Source: Chelydra serpentina (taxonomy: Eukaryota; Chordata; Testudines; Chelydridae). From it: a stretch of DNA of 64,000 nt. Each line of letters starts with the position of its first letter. The stretch's first letter is position 1. The translations under genes and the position numbers were made by a program. The stretch lies in NCBI GenBank assembly GCA_037349315.1, contig JBAIAC010000048.1, positions 34,164,501 through 34,228,500 on the forward strand, written 5' to 3'. Positions 32,781 to 45,385 of this stretch are shown piece by piece. The notes under the pieces were generated by a model. It was not told the origin of the DNA, ran no database searches, and was given only the letters and a program-made list of their open reading frames with translations.

Positions 32781-33839
32781 TTCAGAAGAGAAAATTGAAA
32801 TATTGACAATGAATAGATGTGATGAATCCCAGTGTTTAGAATCTGATATTGTGCTTCAGTACTAGTCAGAGTGCAGTTTTCTGATATTATGGATGGTGGA
32901 CAGGTGCTGGTGGGCCATGTAGTGCTGGGGTCAGAAGTGGGGCAATGGAAGGGAGTAAGTAGGGAGCCAAAGCAGGAACAAACAACACTGTGGTTAGGAG
33001 AAGTTGCTGAGTAATACTTAAAGTGGGTTCCATTTTAAGTATCTGCAATCCATTCTTTTCCTTTAATTTGATTGATAATGAATCCAGCCAAATTCCTAGG
33101 TTCGTGAGTACTAATTAAGTGCTAGTCCAATATTCAGAATATCCCTAACAATTGCTACCAGAAAATGCCACCAGTCATGTTCACAAGAACACAAAGTTAC
33201 GTTACTCAACACATGCTGTAATGTCCCCAGTTATAAACAGTCACACAGTTACAGTTAGTAAAATATAAATACAGACAATGTCACAATATTAAGGAGAATA
33301 TATTTCTTTCCAGAAGCAATTATTGGAATAATAAAGCTCTTTTCATTGTTGGATTATACGTGTGGGTAGCTGGTACTCACAGTAGCCTATTACAGAAGTT
33401 TGCCTTTTGGTTTTCAAAAACATCTAGGTCTTTGTGTTCCTGGGGCCCTAGCCCTTTATTAGTTGGGGGAGGGCAGCACTCTTGATATTCTCCCTTCAAC
33501 AATTATGTTGTACCAGTATACCAAGAGTAAAATAGAACCCATAAGTCTTTTATTCACCCACTCACTGCTTAACCGTCAGTGGAATGCAGTGAAAATTACT
33601 GGAGTACAAAATGCATTTGAGTGATGATAAAAATATGAACAAAAGGGGCTACACCCTGTAGATTTTTCCTATTTAGAACTCAGTATGTAATAATAGACTA
33701 CTCGTTAAGGATATAGATGGTATTTGTATTAAGCAATGAGAACAGCCAGGCAAATTATAAAAATGGTGTTTGTAGGGGGGATTAGAGCTGGAGAATTCAG
33801 ACAAGGAAACTTCCCACCATAAATAAACTAATTAACAAG

Positions 33840-34048
33840 CAGGGCTGGCCTTAAGGGGTAGCAAACAGGGAAACTGCCCAGGGCCCTATGTCACAGGGGG
33901 GTTGGGGCTTCAGCCCCACATGGTGGGTCTCAGGCTTTGGCTTCAGAAACATTGCAGAAATCCAATGTGTAAGCAGATAAGGGAGGCAGGGTGGGGGCCC
34001 ATTCCTTAGTTTCTGCCCTGAGCCCCAGCAAGTCTAACACCAGCTCTG
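33840..34048. mobile_element. Short hAT element (209 bp)
   Basis: Left end CAGGGCTGGCCTTAAGG, right end CTAACACCAGCTCTG, flanked by TTAACAAG (33832-33839) and TTAACCAG (34049-34056), 8 bp with one mismatch. Left end is shared with the hAT in the PDK4 3' UTR (49012). No coding capacity. Confidence 0.75.
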
Positions 34049-34056
34049 TTAACCAG

Positions 34057-35087
34057 GTTGTAAGCTCAAAACTTGATTTTGAAAGTGGTCACTCTTGAGG
34101 GCCTTTCCATGTTCTCAATGGATCATTACAATCAGCAGGGACATATTTTTTTTAAGTGCTTTGTAATTTGAGATGCTTTGTTTTTTATCATCTGCATAAC
34201 AGCTATCCATGCCTGGCAGGTGGATTAAATAACATTTAAATGAAATGAACTCAAACAACTTTCAATTAAAATACAGTCTGCTGGCAAGAGCATTAGACTT
34301 TAATTTATTTTTAATTTAAGATAAACCAGTACTATTAAATGTCCTTGTTTTTGCTATATAATTTCCACACTGCTACTTCTGTGATAGAATTTCACTTCTG
34401 TTCGGTAGAGTGAGTGCAGCAAGGGCAGAGTAGGAGAGGGGGATAAGGAGAGGTAAAACAAGCAAATTGCAAGTGCCCTGCAAGTGGGAGAATAAAAAGG
34501 GATAAAAGAAGTAAGACCTAGGAAGAGAAAATGTTGGGATAAAGCACCAGAAGAAATCTTAAGTACAGAGTGTTTTGTTCTATACGTTAAACTATATTTT
34601 CAAACAGTTTGGTTAAGAGCCCTATCCTCCCTTCCATATGAAAATATAAATAATATTGATTAGAGTTATATAGGTGGATGGAGACTACATTCCTTTATAG
34701 CATAGCTTTTAGTGGAAGTTGGGCCTGCTGTTAACGATCAACATTTAGGATGTCACCCAGGATGGAATTATTAGCACCACATTTCAATTGCACTCCTTGT
34801 TCTCATTATGCAATCTTTTTTTCCTTTGCTTTTATTCAAGTGACTTCACGGCTTGTGAAAATGCCAAATGGTACTGGAGACTGAAGTCCTCTCTCCACAA
34901 AGCAGGTAGAGCACTTTTCCCAGCCCTAGTTGTGACCAGAGAGCAGCTGAAGGTGAGAGAGTAGCTCAGTCCATCATTCCCTAGCCCCTCTCTAGAGACA
35001 ACAAACAAGGATCACAAGGTGAAGGCCACTAGGAACCAAACTACCAGAGGGTCAAACAGTTGTCTTTAGACCTTGGGCCCAGATCCA
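34057..35087. other. Intergenic, no gene recognised
   Basis: AT-rich sequence without recognisable coding potential or terminal repeats. Confidence 0.5.
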
Positions 35088-35163
35088 CAAAGACATTTAG
35101 GATCCAAGCTTCCACTACAATCAATGGAAGTTAGGAGCCTAAATACTTTGTGGATCTGGGCTT
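35088..35163. repeat. Short palindromic MITE-like repeat
   Basis: GGGCCCAGATCCACAAAGAC ... ACTTTGTGGATCTGGGC form inverted arms, with inner TTTAGGATCC/GGAGCCTAAAT and a central ATCAATGGAAG. Whole unit folds on itself. Typical of abundant amniote hairpin repeats. Confidence 0.65.
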
Positions 35164-35794
35164 TGGTCATTATCAACCCAGGATGACGCCTAAGTGACCT
35201 AGAGGTGAAAAGCTCCAAATCCCATTATCAGAAACATTGAGTGCATTTCAGGATGGTCTTTGCACAGATCCCATCTCCTCTGTTAATATCCATCCCCAGT
35301 ACTACATCACAATTACAGCCAAACACAAAGGGAGAAGTTGAAAACCTCACCAGCCTCCTAGTCAGAGTTAGTCCCATATCCACATCCCACAGCATTAGCA
35401 GGACAGCAGGAACCTTAAACTACCTACAGAAAGAGGCAACCCAGCCCCTATAAAGCAACTGCTTCTTCCTTAAACTGCAATGGCCCCAGCTTCTTGGATT
35501 TAATAATATAGTAAACAGCCTCATACAGAAAACTGCCAAATAAGAATGGTTATGCAGGTGGCAAGTGGAATTCGCAGCTAATAATTGGTTGAGAATTGCA
35601 CACCCAGTTAGTCTGTGCTGTAGCATCCTATTATTTTTGGTGCCTTGTTCTCCCCTCCTATATTTTGGTTATTTAGACTGTAATTGCTTTGGGTCAAGGG
35701 CTGTCATTTATATTAGCATCACCCATCCCAACTGTTCACAAATTGCAAGACTAAAAAAGAACTAATAGTTTGGGGTCTTTTCTTTGACATCAGT

Positions 35795-36365
35795 CACCTG
35801 AGCCTTAGGCGGTCGCCTAGTGCGCCAGCATTTGGGGGGTAGAGACTCCCGGCAGTGATTCAAAACGCCCCCAGGAACGCAGCTTCCCCTGAGCTGCTGC
35901 CCCTGCCCCCGGCTGAGGTAAGCTGCCACAGGCAGGGGGCACTGGTGGGGGGCCGCGGGAGGGCACAGGGAGCTGAGCCTCAGCCCGGTGGGTGGGAGCC
36001 CAGCCCAGCCCTGAGCCCCTGCCACGGGGGGCCCAGTTGAGGCCTCTGCGGGCCGCCAAGCCCTGCACCCCTCTCACAGGCCACGGGGGAGCCAAGCTCA
36101 GCCGCAGGGGAGCCGAGCCCAGCTCCCCCACCAGCTGCAGTGTGGGGCGGGGATGGTGGTTTGCTGGAGGGGGTGGGGGGCAGCGTAGTTGGGGGCAAAA
36201 CTTCCTTGCACCAGCCCTGGCCACAGGGCTCTGGGGCTGGAAGAAAAACACCAGCAAATAGTATGAGACAAGAAAATGGGGAGAGCTGGCACCACTCCGG
36301 CCAGCGCAATGGGGGGCCGTGGCCTAGCCGAGGCTTCTGCGGGGGGCACCGGGCCACCCATGTTA
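35795..36365. repeat. GC-rich repeat-like block just upstream of the PDK4 promoter
   Basis: Starts near CCTTAGGCGGTCGCCTAG (itself a hairpin) and is very GC-rich to about 36365, with ORFs open in most frames on both strands, none resembling a protein family. CTTAGGCGGTCGCCTAG...GCC openings occur in turtle DNA-transposon-derived repeats, but the other end and target duplication were not found. Part of it could be CpG-island sequence. Confidence 0.4.
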
Positions 36366-36644
36366 ATGCTAAGTTTGCTGCTATGCAATGCAATGCAATC
36401 GCAATCAGCGCCCATTGTGCTGCGCGCCGTGTAAACGCCCGGCCCGAGAGCCAGGAGACACCCGGAGCACCAACCCAGCAGCACCTGGCAGCGATTCCTC
36501 CCCGCCCGTCCCCGGGCCTAGCCCCCCCTCCGTTCTCAGAATTCTAGGAAGAGCTGCTCCGGCCCCGCCCTCGGGAATGGGGGCGGAGTCGAGCTGTTTA
36601 CTCCGCGGCGGGGCCGAAGAGGGGCGTGGGGTCTAGCTCCGCGG

Positions 36645-36687
36645 ATTGGCTCGCTCTAGAAGGCCAAACTCGGCCGGAACAGCCAAT
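36645..36687. promoter_or_regulatory. Two CCAAT boxes in opposite orientation
   Basis: ATTGG at 36645-36649 (inverted) and CCAAT at 36683-36687, about 38 bp apart, typical NF-Y-type spacing and in CpG-rich context. Confidence 0.5.
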
Positions 36688-36764
36688 GAGGCGAGCGATG
36701 AGATGACTCCCTGGAAGGACTCACTCCGCGAGAGGGAGGAGGGGGTTTGACATTGATTTGCCTC

Positions 36765-36777
36765 GCAAACAAGAACA
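36765..36777 (+). promoter_or_regulatory. Candidate FOXO (forkhead/insulin-response) site with adjoining GRE half-site
   Basis: GCAAACAA at 36765-36772 matches the forkhead/insulin-response consensus (G[TC]AAACA). It overlaps AGAACA at 36772-36777, a glucocorticoid-receptor half-site. Located about 350 bp before the PDK4 start codon. Regulation of PDK4 by FOXO and glucocorticoids is known in mammals; use of this exact site is inference. Confidence 0.5.
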
Positions 36778-37038
36778 GTGGAGCGGCATCTAGGCAAAGC
36801 AGAGGCCACGCCCCTCCGCCCCTGTTCCTCCTTCCCTGGATTCTCTCCCCAGCGCCCGTTGGGCTCTCTTGGGGTGAAGGCTAGCACAAGCCCTCCCCCC
36901 CCGCTGCCAGACAATGGTACTGGCGAGAACCCCTGGCCTGTCTCATCCCGGCTCGGGGAAGGTTCTGTTGGGCGCGGTTTGTCTGGAGCCCCGCCCCCTG
37001 CCGTGGCCCCGCCCCGCGGGAGGCCGGTCTGTGCGCGG

Positions 37039-37045
37039 TAAATAG
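37039..37045 (+). promoter_or_regulatory. TATA-like element of PDK4
   Basis: GGTAAATAGCGC carries TAAATAG, about 80 bp before the ATG. One mismatch from a TATA box; position suits initiation about 30 bp downstream. Confidence 0.45.
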
Positions 37046-37120
37046 CGCCGCACGCGAGGGGCAGCTTCAGGAATCGAAGAGCTCCAGTGGCGCGAGTGTC
37101 TGAGAGCCAGTTCCGTCATC

Positions 37121-37262
37121 ATGAGAGCCGCGCGGGTCGCCCTGCGCAGCGCCGCCCCCCTGGCGGCGGCGGGCGGGGTCGGCAGCCGGGTGCCGCGCGA
37201 GGTGGAGCGTTTCTCCCTCTACTCGCCCTCCCCGCTCTCCATCCAACAGTTCCTGGACTTCG
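37121..37262 (+). CDS. PDK4: PDK4 exon 1 (coding part)
   Basis: Residues 1-47 plus the first base of Gly48. Arg/Ala-rich leader without acidic residues up to about residue 26 fits mitochondrial import. It carries [17 protein letters not shown]. Donor GTACGG. The open frame continues past the splice site to 37375 only by chance. Confidence 0.96.
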
Positions 37263-40200
37263 GTACGGGCCGGGGGGGTCCCCGGCATGGGGGGAGGGGG
37301 CAGCTCTCCTGCCCGCCTCCGGCGCTGTGCTGTCGGCGGGGACCCTGGCCCGGGACTGGCTCCAGCGGTCGGTGATGCCCCTGGCCACCAGCGCGCTGCC
37401 ACTGGCCGGCCGGCTCCTCCCGGGGGTGTCTCAGCCAGGCACAGGTGCCCCCCGCCCCGTCTAGAGCCACGTGGCTTCTTGAAGCCTCTGCCCCAGACCC
37501 TGGCTAGGAGTTGCTTGGAGGCCCCCGCGCTCCTCTGCCAGGGGTGTGGGACGCTGCTCCCTGCGCTGAGCTGATGTTATAGGGTGACCAGACAGCAAGT
37601 GTGAAAAATCGGGACGGGGTGGTGGGGGGGTAATAGGAGCCTATATAAGACAAATACTCCAAAATTGGGACTGTCCCTATACAATCGGGACATCTGGTCA
37701 CCCTAGGTGTTACCTTTATAAACAGCGGGTGGGACGGGACCCACCTATGTCTGCTCCGTAAGGTTTGAAGTCAGCGAAGTGGGGCAGTTTTACAGCCGCG
37801 ATCTACCAGGGTAAAAATCAGTTAGTGCAACGAATGAATGAGTCTTGGATCAGGAATTTGATCATGTATGTATTGTTGCTGACATTGCCCGACGCCACTC
37901 GAGTGCTGCCCTCCTTAGAGGTGCTGTTCTCTGACTGGGGCAGTAAAGGGACGTCTGTGCTGTTGGCAAGTCTGCAGTGAAGCTGAAATAGTCTATGGCT
38001 GTTTCAATTAAAGTTAATCTAAAAATATGCAAACATTTATCTTGTGCATTAATATTGTTGATGGGGAGCACCTTAAATAGCTCAACTGTCTGTGTTTCTT
38101 AAACTGTAGTGCATGTGAACAGAACAGATGTGATTTTTTTTAATGCAATGGTCACAATATGAATGCTTTGTTCTGCAGAGCTGATTATCACCTTTAGTGG
38201 CTGTGAAAAGTTATGTTCCAGTTGTCTGTTCACATATATGCGGGGGGGTTGGCAGACCACCCGTAAGAGTACACTGTTTACGTAGGCTCCCGTAGGTGAT
38301 GAAGAGGGAATCCCCCTGCTTGAACTTTAAATGCAAAATATGCCTTTAATTAGATGTCATTATACAGATGTCTGTTTCTTGCTGAGCTAGATATCTACTG
38401 CAGTCATCTAGAAAAGGTCTAGAATAAAGAAGAAATAGCATCCTTGATAGGTTGTTACATATTTATGCTCTTGTGCTTCTGCAATAATGTAATCCTGGGA
38501 TTTGAGGGAGTCTGTAAGAAACTTGCTCACACTTATATGTTGAATACGTTTTTAAAAAATACTTAACTTTTCTTATTTGATAGGTTCAAGTAATGGATGT
38601 GAAAGAACCTCTTTTGCATTTCTGCGGCAAGAACTTCCTGTGAGGCTTGCAAATATCCTGAGAGAAATTGACCTGCTTCCTGATCAGTTACTGAGCACTC
38701 CATCAGTTCAGCTGGTAAAAAGCTGGTAAGTGGGAAGGATTTTGTTTAAGTGCTCAATACAGACTATGATAGAGGTGACAACTCTATACTAGATATCTTT
38801 GGAGTAAGAGAAGACAATAGCAAAGTATATGGTTGGAGGACAAGGATGTAAGGTGAAAGCAACTTCAAATATGATTTCACCCGTTTATTCATCTTTATGA
38901 TCTCTTAAGCATCCTAAAAAACACAGTCCCATACTTATCAACAGAATTGTAAACAACCATAACTTGTTTTTACAACACTGCATAAAAAGTCTTGAAAAAT
39001 AACATGTAAGCAAAATAAATGAAATCCTGACCACCTGCATATCCCTACATTAAAATAGCCTAAGGCAATATATAGTAGGTCTCTAGGTCCTCTTGCTAGC
39101 CTTTTTTTGTACCAATTTGTCAAAGGGAGCATTGACACAAAATTCAGTGTGGAAGATTTTAGAATGTTCAACCACTATTCCTGTGTTTAACTTAAATAAA
39201 GCCAAGAAAATCTGTCATTACTAATGCCTTGGTGTACAAACCAGACAGTAGTGAAAAATGTTATAGGTAATAATAAAATGAGATTATGAACTTGTAAAAT
39301 AATGTTCAAACTGGCACTTTTTTTAATCAAATGACTTGACTACACCATTGAACAAATCTAATCTGGTCTCTTAGGGACAAAAATAAGTTGATTTTTTTTC
39401 AAATTCTTTCGGCTCTCTAGAACTAGCACAACAATAGGAGAGTGAGGTGGATCCTATTCTAGCTCTCCAATCAACAAAATTATTAAGAGTTTCAATTTCA
39501 TATATTAAATTCTACTCTTTGACACCGTGAAATTTAGCTTGCATAATCTCTATTACTATAGGCAGTGGATGAGCCAAAACAAATACTGCTTCACTGTCAG
39601 ATTTTATGTAGAGTTAGTAGGGCTGGCTGGCATCTGGCAGGGGGGTGGGAGTCTTTGACAATAAGCATGGAACTACGCAAAAGTTCATTTTGAGTGGAAT
39701 CTTAGAGCTATGGCAACTTATTAACTTGTTAAATAGTAATTTTTGGAGGAGGAGAACTTTTTCTGCTACTTTAACATTTTTAACAAACAGTTAAATAAGC
39801 AGCCTTTTGGTTTTTTGTGAACAATCTTTTCTAGGTACATTCAGAGTCTAATGGATCTAGTTGAGTTCCATCAAAAAAACGCAGAGGACCACAGGGTTTT
39901 ATCTGAGTAAGCATTTCATTTCTCCTCTTCCTTTCCATTTTCCATAACACATTCAGTTTACAATGACTGACTATGCTGGGTTACCAACATAGTTGAAAGA
40001 CCTGGAGACTGGACTTGGTTTCAGTACAAGGCATGTTAAGTGCTAACCATGTTGCAGCTACATTGGCTTGCAGCAGTTTTTTAAATAAATGTGACATGTT
40101 GAAACTGACCAAGCCAATGCAATAAAGCTGACAGATTTTGATATCTCAACAGAGCTTGTTTTCAGGGCCAACAAGTCTAATAGTATTTTAACCGGCATGA

Positions 40201-43200
40201 GAGGGGGAACATTTTTAAATAAAAATACTCTGGGACATCCCACTCCAGTTAAAGTTCTATTGCAGGTTGGAGTGCTGGTTTTGGTTTGGTTTGGTTTTGA
40301 TTCAACTCAGGTTCTTATGAACAATTAGACTTAGTTATTTGATATTACTAATGTAGTCTTTCACTTCACCTATGGGCCAAAAAGCCCTCTCAAAAGAAAA
40401 TATTGTGTATATGATTAAGACATAGGAAGTGGCTAGACATGGGAAAACTTAAGGACAGGTCGAGAGAGAGAGTGTTGTATGTAGATTGTAAGTGCTTTTG
40501 GCAAAGTCAGGCAATTTTGCTTGCCACTCTACCTTAGCCAGAAGTTTATTTATCTGCCCTTGGGAAAAGAATGATTTTGGCCTGGTCTACACCAGGAATT
40601 TACATAGGTATAACTAGGTCTCTCTAAGTGTGAAAAATCCATGCCCAGAGAAACATAGGTATACTAACCTAACACGTGGTGTAGACAGCACTAGGTTGAT
40701 GGAAGAATTCTTCCGTCAACCTAGCTACTGCTTCTCAGGGAGGTGGATTACATACACTATGGGAGAATCCCTCCCATCGGCATAGGTAGTATCTACACTG
40801 AAGCACTGCAGTGGCACAGCTGTGTCGCTGTAGCATTTTATGTGTAAACAAGCCCTTCAAAGTGAAAATCATCAGAGAGATGACTGACTTTTTAGGAGGC
40901 TGATTTACCATCCAATTATTCTGATGTAAAACTGAAGTAATGCACTGGTAAATCAGGCCCTGTATCTAAAAAGTGTGATCGTCTGTTTAGGTTAGTGATG
41001 AGGTCTGTCCTTTGAAGGTTATGCTATGAGGTGGCCTTAAAACACAATTGCACTTGTTATAATCTTTTATTTTATTATAATTTTTTTTTGATATAAGAAC
41101 TTTGACTAAATTAGTGTTTCGTTGCACCATAACTTAAGATGCTGCTACAAAGAATTTCTTGTTTGAAACTTGCCCATGTGCAGTCTTAAATATTTATCTG
41201 AATTTGTCGTGTGATTATCTAGCTTTATAGATACACTTGTTATAGTCCGAAATAGACACCACGATGTTGTTCCTATAATGGCGCAAGGAGTAATTGAATA
41301 TCAAGACATCTTTCGAGTGGACCCAGTCACCAATCAAAATATTCAATACTTCTTGGATCGATTTTACATGAATCGTATATCCATCCGGATGCTAATAAAC
41401 CAACACAGTAAGTCTTCATTTTTCCTCTGAGAAAATGCATTGTAAGTGTTGTGGACCATGTTAAAGTAAAAGTTTCTTATGACTGTTAGAGGAGTGTTTC
41501 AGGTGACTTTATATGTCACTAGCGTTTTAGTATTTTTAACTGCAGATATGAGCTAGAAGAATTCCAGGATATTTATGCAAGTTACCTTAATTTGAAACTT
41601 CAGTGTTAACTCTAAACTAATGAAAAGGCTTGTGTGGAAATCTAGTGATCTCATCCTCGCATATGAATAGACTTTTTTTCAGCATTTCTCAAATGCGGCC
41701 ACTGTGGCTGCATGTGGCCACTAGGAGTTTTTCTTGTGGCCACAGCCTCTGGGGCGGTAACTGAGGGTGGGGCAGGAAGCAGAGCAGTGGCCCCTGCCCC
41801 AGGACCACCAGCAAAAGTTGGGCCCTGCTCGCCTCTGGAGCCACAAATGCCAGATGAGCAAGCAGCCAGTGAGGTTCCCCTCCTTTCCAGGAGTGATGAG
41901 GCTCTGTCTTCAGCCCTGGAGTGGCAGTGACAGGCTCCGGTCACAGGGCTTCAGGCTCCAGCCCTGGACCCCAGCCACGGGTGCTGGCCCTCGGCTTACC
42001 ATCCCACTGCATCACCCCTGACCCCCGCTGCCTCCCTGTCCCCCTATCCATCCTCCTATCGCCCTGCCCCCACTGTCTCCCTATCCACCTCCCCATCCAG
42101 GGTTCAATTTGTTCCCTGGCTTGCCAGGACTGGGTAAGTCTGCTGTGAAAATTGATATTTATATGTTTTTTGTTTCACTTTTCACAGCAGACTTTTCAGC
42201 TAGCTGGGAGACTGTGAAAAGTGATATTAACAAACATTCAATTACTTTTCACAGCCTCAGACTTACTAGCTAGAAAGTCTTATAAAAAACAGACAACCAA
42301 AAAGCAGTAGAAATAACAACAAAGACAAGAATGTGCAAAGCACCTTATTTGTGTTTCTATTCTGTGTAGGTCCAGTAAAGAATAGAGACAACTATAAATT
42401 ATTATTGAGGTGGCAAAAAAAACCAAAACCCCTCTACATAAATGAATTACAATGATTTGTACATGTGCATATTTATTTTTTACCCTTAAAGTTAATTAGG
42501 TATTTTAGGAAAAATTGTCAGGGTGGCCACCAACTCACTCAGGCTACCAAAAAATTTGTTGTGAGAACCCCTGCGTTAGATGTTGATCCACTAGTAAAAA
42601 AGTTAGCATAGTTTGTGTCTTTGCAATAAGCAGTAGTTCTCTCAGCACCAAACCCTCCCTGTCCTTGACTCAGGGCCTGCTCCAGGCACCAGCCGACCAA
42701 GCACCTGCTTGGGGCGGCGCCTTCTAAGGGGCGGCCAATCTTGGAGCGGCGAGGCAGCGCTCGGTTTTTTTGTTTGGTTGGTTTTTTTACTTTGGCGGGG
42801 GGTTTTTTTTTTTTTTTTTTTGTTTCAGCGAGGCGGCGCTCGGGGGGTGGGGTTGTTTTGGCGAGGCGGCGCTCGGGGGGTGGGGTTTGGTTTTTTTTTT
42901 TAATTGTTTCGGCGGGGCGGCGCTCGTTTTTGTTTTGTTTTGTTGTTTGTTTTTTTCCTTGGGGTGGCAAAAAAGTTAGAGCCGGCCTTGCCTTGACTCT
43001 TGAAATTCTAGACTCTTTTTCCCATTGGATTTTTTTTTTGGCGGGGGGGAGGAGACTTGAAAAAAAAATCCACAGTATCTGATATAATTACTTGCAAAAA
43101 ATAAAAGGAATATTTTCCTGATCAGAGTATGTGAATGTGAACTGCCTTTTTTCATAATTTTGTTGCTTACCTGAAATGAAATACAATATTGGTTTATCTT

Positions 43201-45349
43201 AAACAGTGCTTCTTTTTGATGACAATACCAACTCAGGTCACCACATTGGGAGCATTGATCCATGCTGTGATGTGGTGGGAGTGGTGAATGGTATGTACAT
43301 TGTTAAATCAGTAGGCTCTCTCTTCATGGTTAGCACTGACATGCAGACAAAAGATTGTGCTTATGTGGGGTGCTGAAAATGACTTCTTTTAAGTACCTGA
43401 CAGTTTTATATTAGCTGTAGACTAGTTGATCTCCTGGTTTTAAAGAGGGTGCAAAATAGCAGACGAATCCATCTAGAAGTAATTTAAGACATAATTGATC
43501 AAGTATTAATGAGTGGTAGATGAGGTGGGAGCAGTCCATGGCAAATCAACACCAGCTGTGTGTGGTGGCAAACTTCTATCTTTCACTCTCTAGGCATCTG
43601 TTCTACAAAATTCTCAAATTATTCTGTAAATCCTAGCGATGCTGCTAAATTTGCATATTTAATCTTAACTCTTATGTATCATGTGATGAATGTAGCATCT
43701 GTTATAAATATTAATGTTAAAAACATGTATGTTTACATATTCCAACACACCAGATATGAATGTAGTATGAAGTGATATGCTGCAAAAGAGAATACATTGC
43801 TATATTATAACATCATTTTGCTTTACTACTGTGTACACTTACTTTTGTAAAATTTAAAAAATATTGCAGATGCTTTTGAAAGTTCCCGGAGACTCTGTGA
43901 CCAGTATTACTTGGCATCTCCAGAATTAAATCTTTTTCAAGTGAATGGTAAGATAATGGCTTAATCTCTTATTTGCAGACTAATAATCCTTATCAATAGC
44001 CAAATTGATTTCTCTAGCTCTAGGAGACCCTTTCACTCAATCTTAGTGCTTTTGTCAGAGTAGTTAATATATGGCTTCCTCTTGAAGCTTGTTTACCAGA
44101 TGACTAGTCTCTCATGTTTGCTCCCTTCCTCTTCTTTAAACTCCTCCAAATTGCCTTTTTCACCTCAGTTGTTGAAATCCAAGCTATCTCTGCATTTTGG
44201 TTCCATAAGATAGTGCATTGGTATAACTTTCTGACTCTCAATTATGAATTTTTTTTAAGGTGTGGTTCTTGCAAATGCTGCAGAGAACATACTTGACCTG
44301 ACTATATATTAAAAAGCACAAGCACTGGCATATGAGGGCAAGGAACAAGCTCTCTTTACACTTTAGAAAGTGGATGCAGGCCTAGAATCCAGGAACTGCT
44401 GAGTTCTAATCCCCACACTCTGTGTGTGTCTGATTCTGGCCAGTTAATTCTTGCCCACTCCATAGGAATGCTAAAAACTGAATGATGTGCAGTCACTTAA
44501 AAATAACTCCGTGATGTTCATGAAATAATGCATTGTGAACAAATTGGTATATGATGTGCTCTTGGGGGGAAAAATAAGACTTTTCCACTCATTTCCTTAT
44601 TTACTGTAGCAGGACATCATTTGCTTACAGTAGAGTTGATTTGAGAAGCAAAACCAACAAAAGAAAAGCCTTAAAATGGGGGAAATGTTTTTCTTCCCAC
44701 CTCCCCCCTCTAGGAAGAGTGCGAGGACAACCCATTCACATTGTTTATGTTCCTTCCCACCTCTTCCACATACTGTTTGAGCTCTTCAAGGTTTGTAAAC
44801 CCATGTTTCTGTTATGAGCATGCCATTGCCCAGTTCTGTGAGCATGAACTAATGTATTTCAGTCTGTAACCAGTTTTGGTTTTAGGTTTGTCTTGCCTAA
44901 GATCATGAGGGAGATACAGCCCATAGAGGAACTGTAGTTCTGGTCACTAGAGGAAAGGATGGTGGCAGCAGATAGGAATGACTTGGGATTCAGATGTAGT
45001 GAAGCCTTGGGAAGGGGGGTTGTGTGGGTGGAGGGGGATATTCTTCCCTTTATTAACCTTGGTCTTGCGAATTCTGGAGTTTCCCTTTTGTCAGTGAAGT
45101 AAGAAGGGCTTCATGGTATCTGTCAAACTTGTGATGCACAGAAAGATATGCAAAGAGAGGAATGAGAAACATCAAAGGAGCATGCATCCCTGTATAAACA
45201 TCTTAGTTAGTTTATATCAAATACAAGATTGGTGAGAGGAAGAAATAAAATCTCAATATTTGTGAGGTAGGGAATGTAGCGTATGTGTGCTCTTGAAAGA
45301 AAAGAGAATGTGGTAGCAACAAAAATAGACCAAGAGGTACAGCTTAATT

Positions 45350-45385
<36 letters not shown>

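Larger units (their letters stand above)
36400..37120 (+). promoter_or_regulatory. PDK4: PDK4 promoter and 5' UTR, CpG-rich
   Basis: High CpG density from about 36400 continuing through exon 1 to about 37560. GC boxes (CCCCGCCC) at 36563-36570, 36989-36998 and 37007-37015. CCAAT boxes, one inverted, at 36645-36649 and 36683-36687. A TATA-like TAAATAG at 37039-37045 would place initiation near 37070 and give a 5' UTR of about 50 bases. The start codon context is ATC-ATG with A at -3. In mammals PDK4 is induced by fasting through FOXO, glucocorticoid receptor, PPAR and ERR; of these only a forkhead-type site and a GRE half-site were visible here. Confidence 0.75.

Noticed and set aside
1..36000. 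DYNC1I1 or other flanking-gene exons
   Set aside because: No spliceable coding segment with conserved motif found; all recognisable coding is transposon-derived.
35762..36547. Long GC-rich ORFs (up to 146 codons) upstream of PDK4
   Set aside because: Open in nearly all frames because of GC content and lack of stops; no domain, no splice logic, adjacent to a CpG island.
37067..37470. Minus-strand ORFs antisense to PDK4 exon 1
   Set aside because: Shadow frames of a GC-rich exon and CpG island.
42539..42979. ORFs rich in Phe/Gly (plus) or Lys/Pro (minus)
   Set aside because: Arise from the tandem array in the hAT MITE in PDK4 intron 4.
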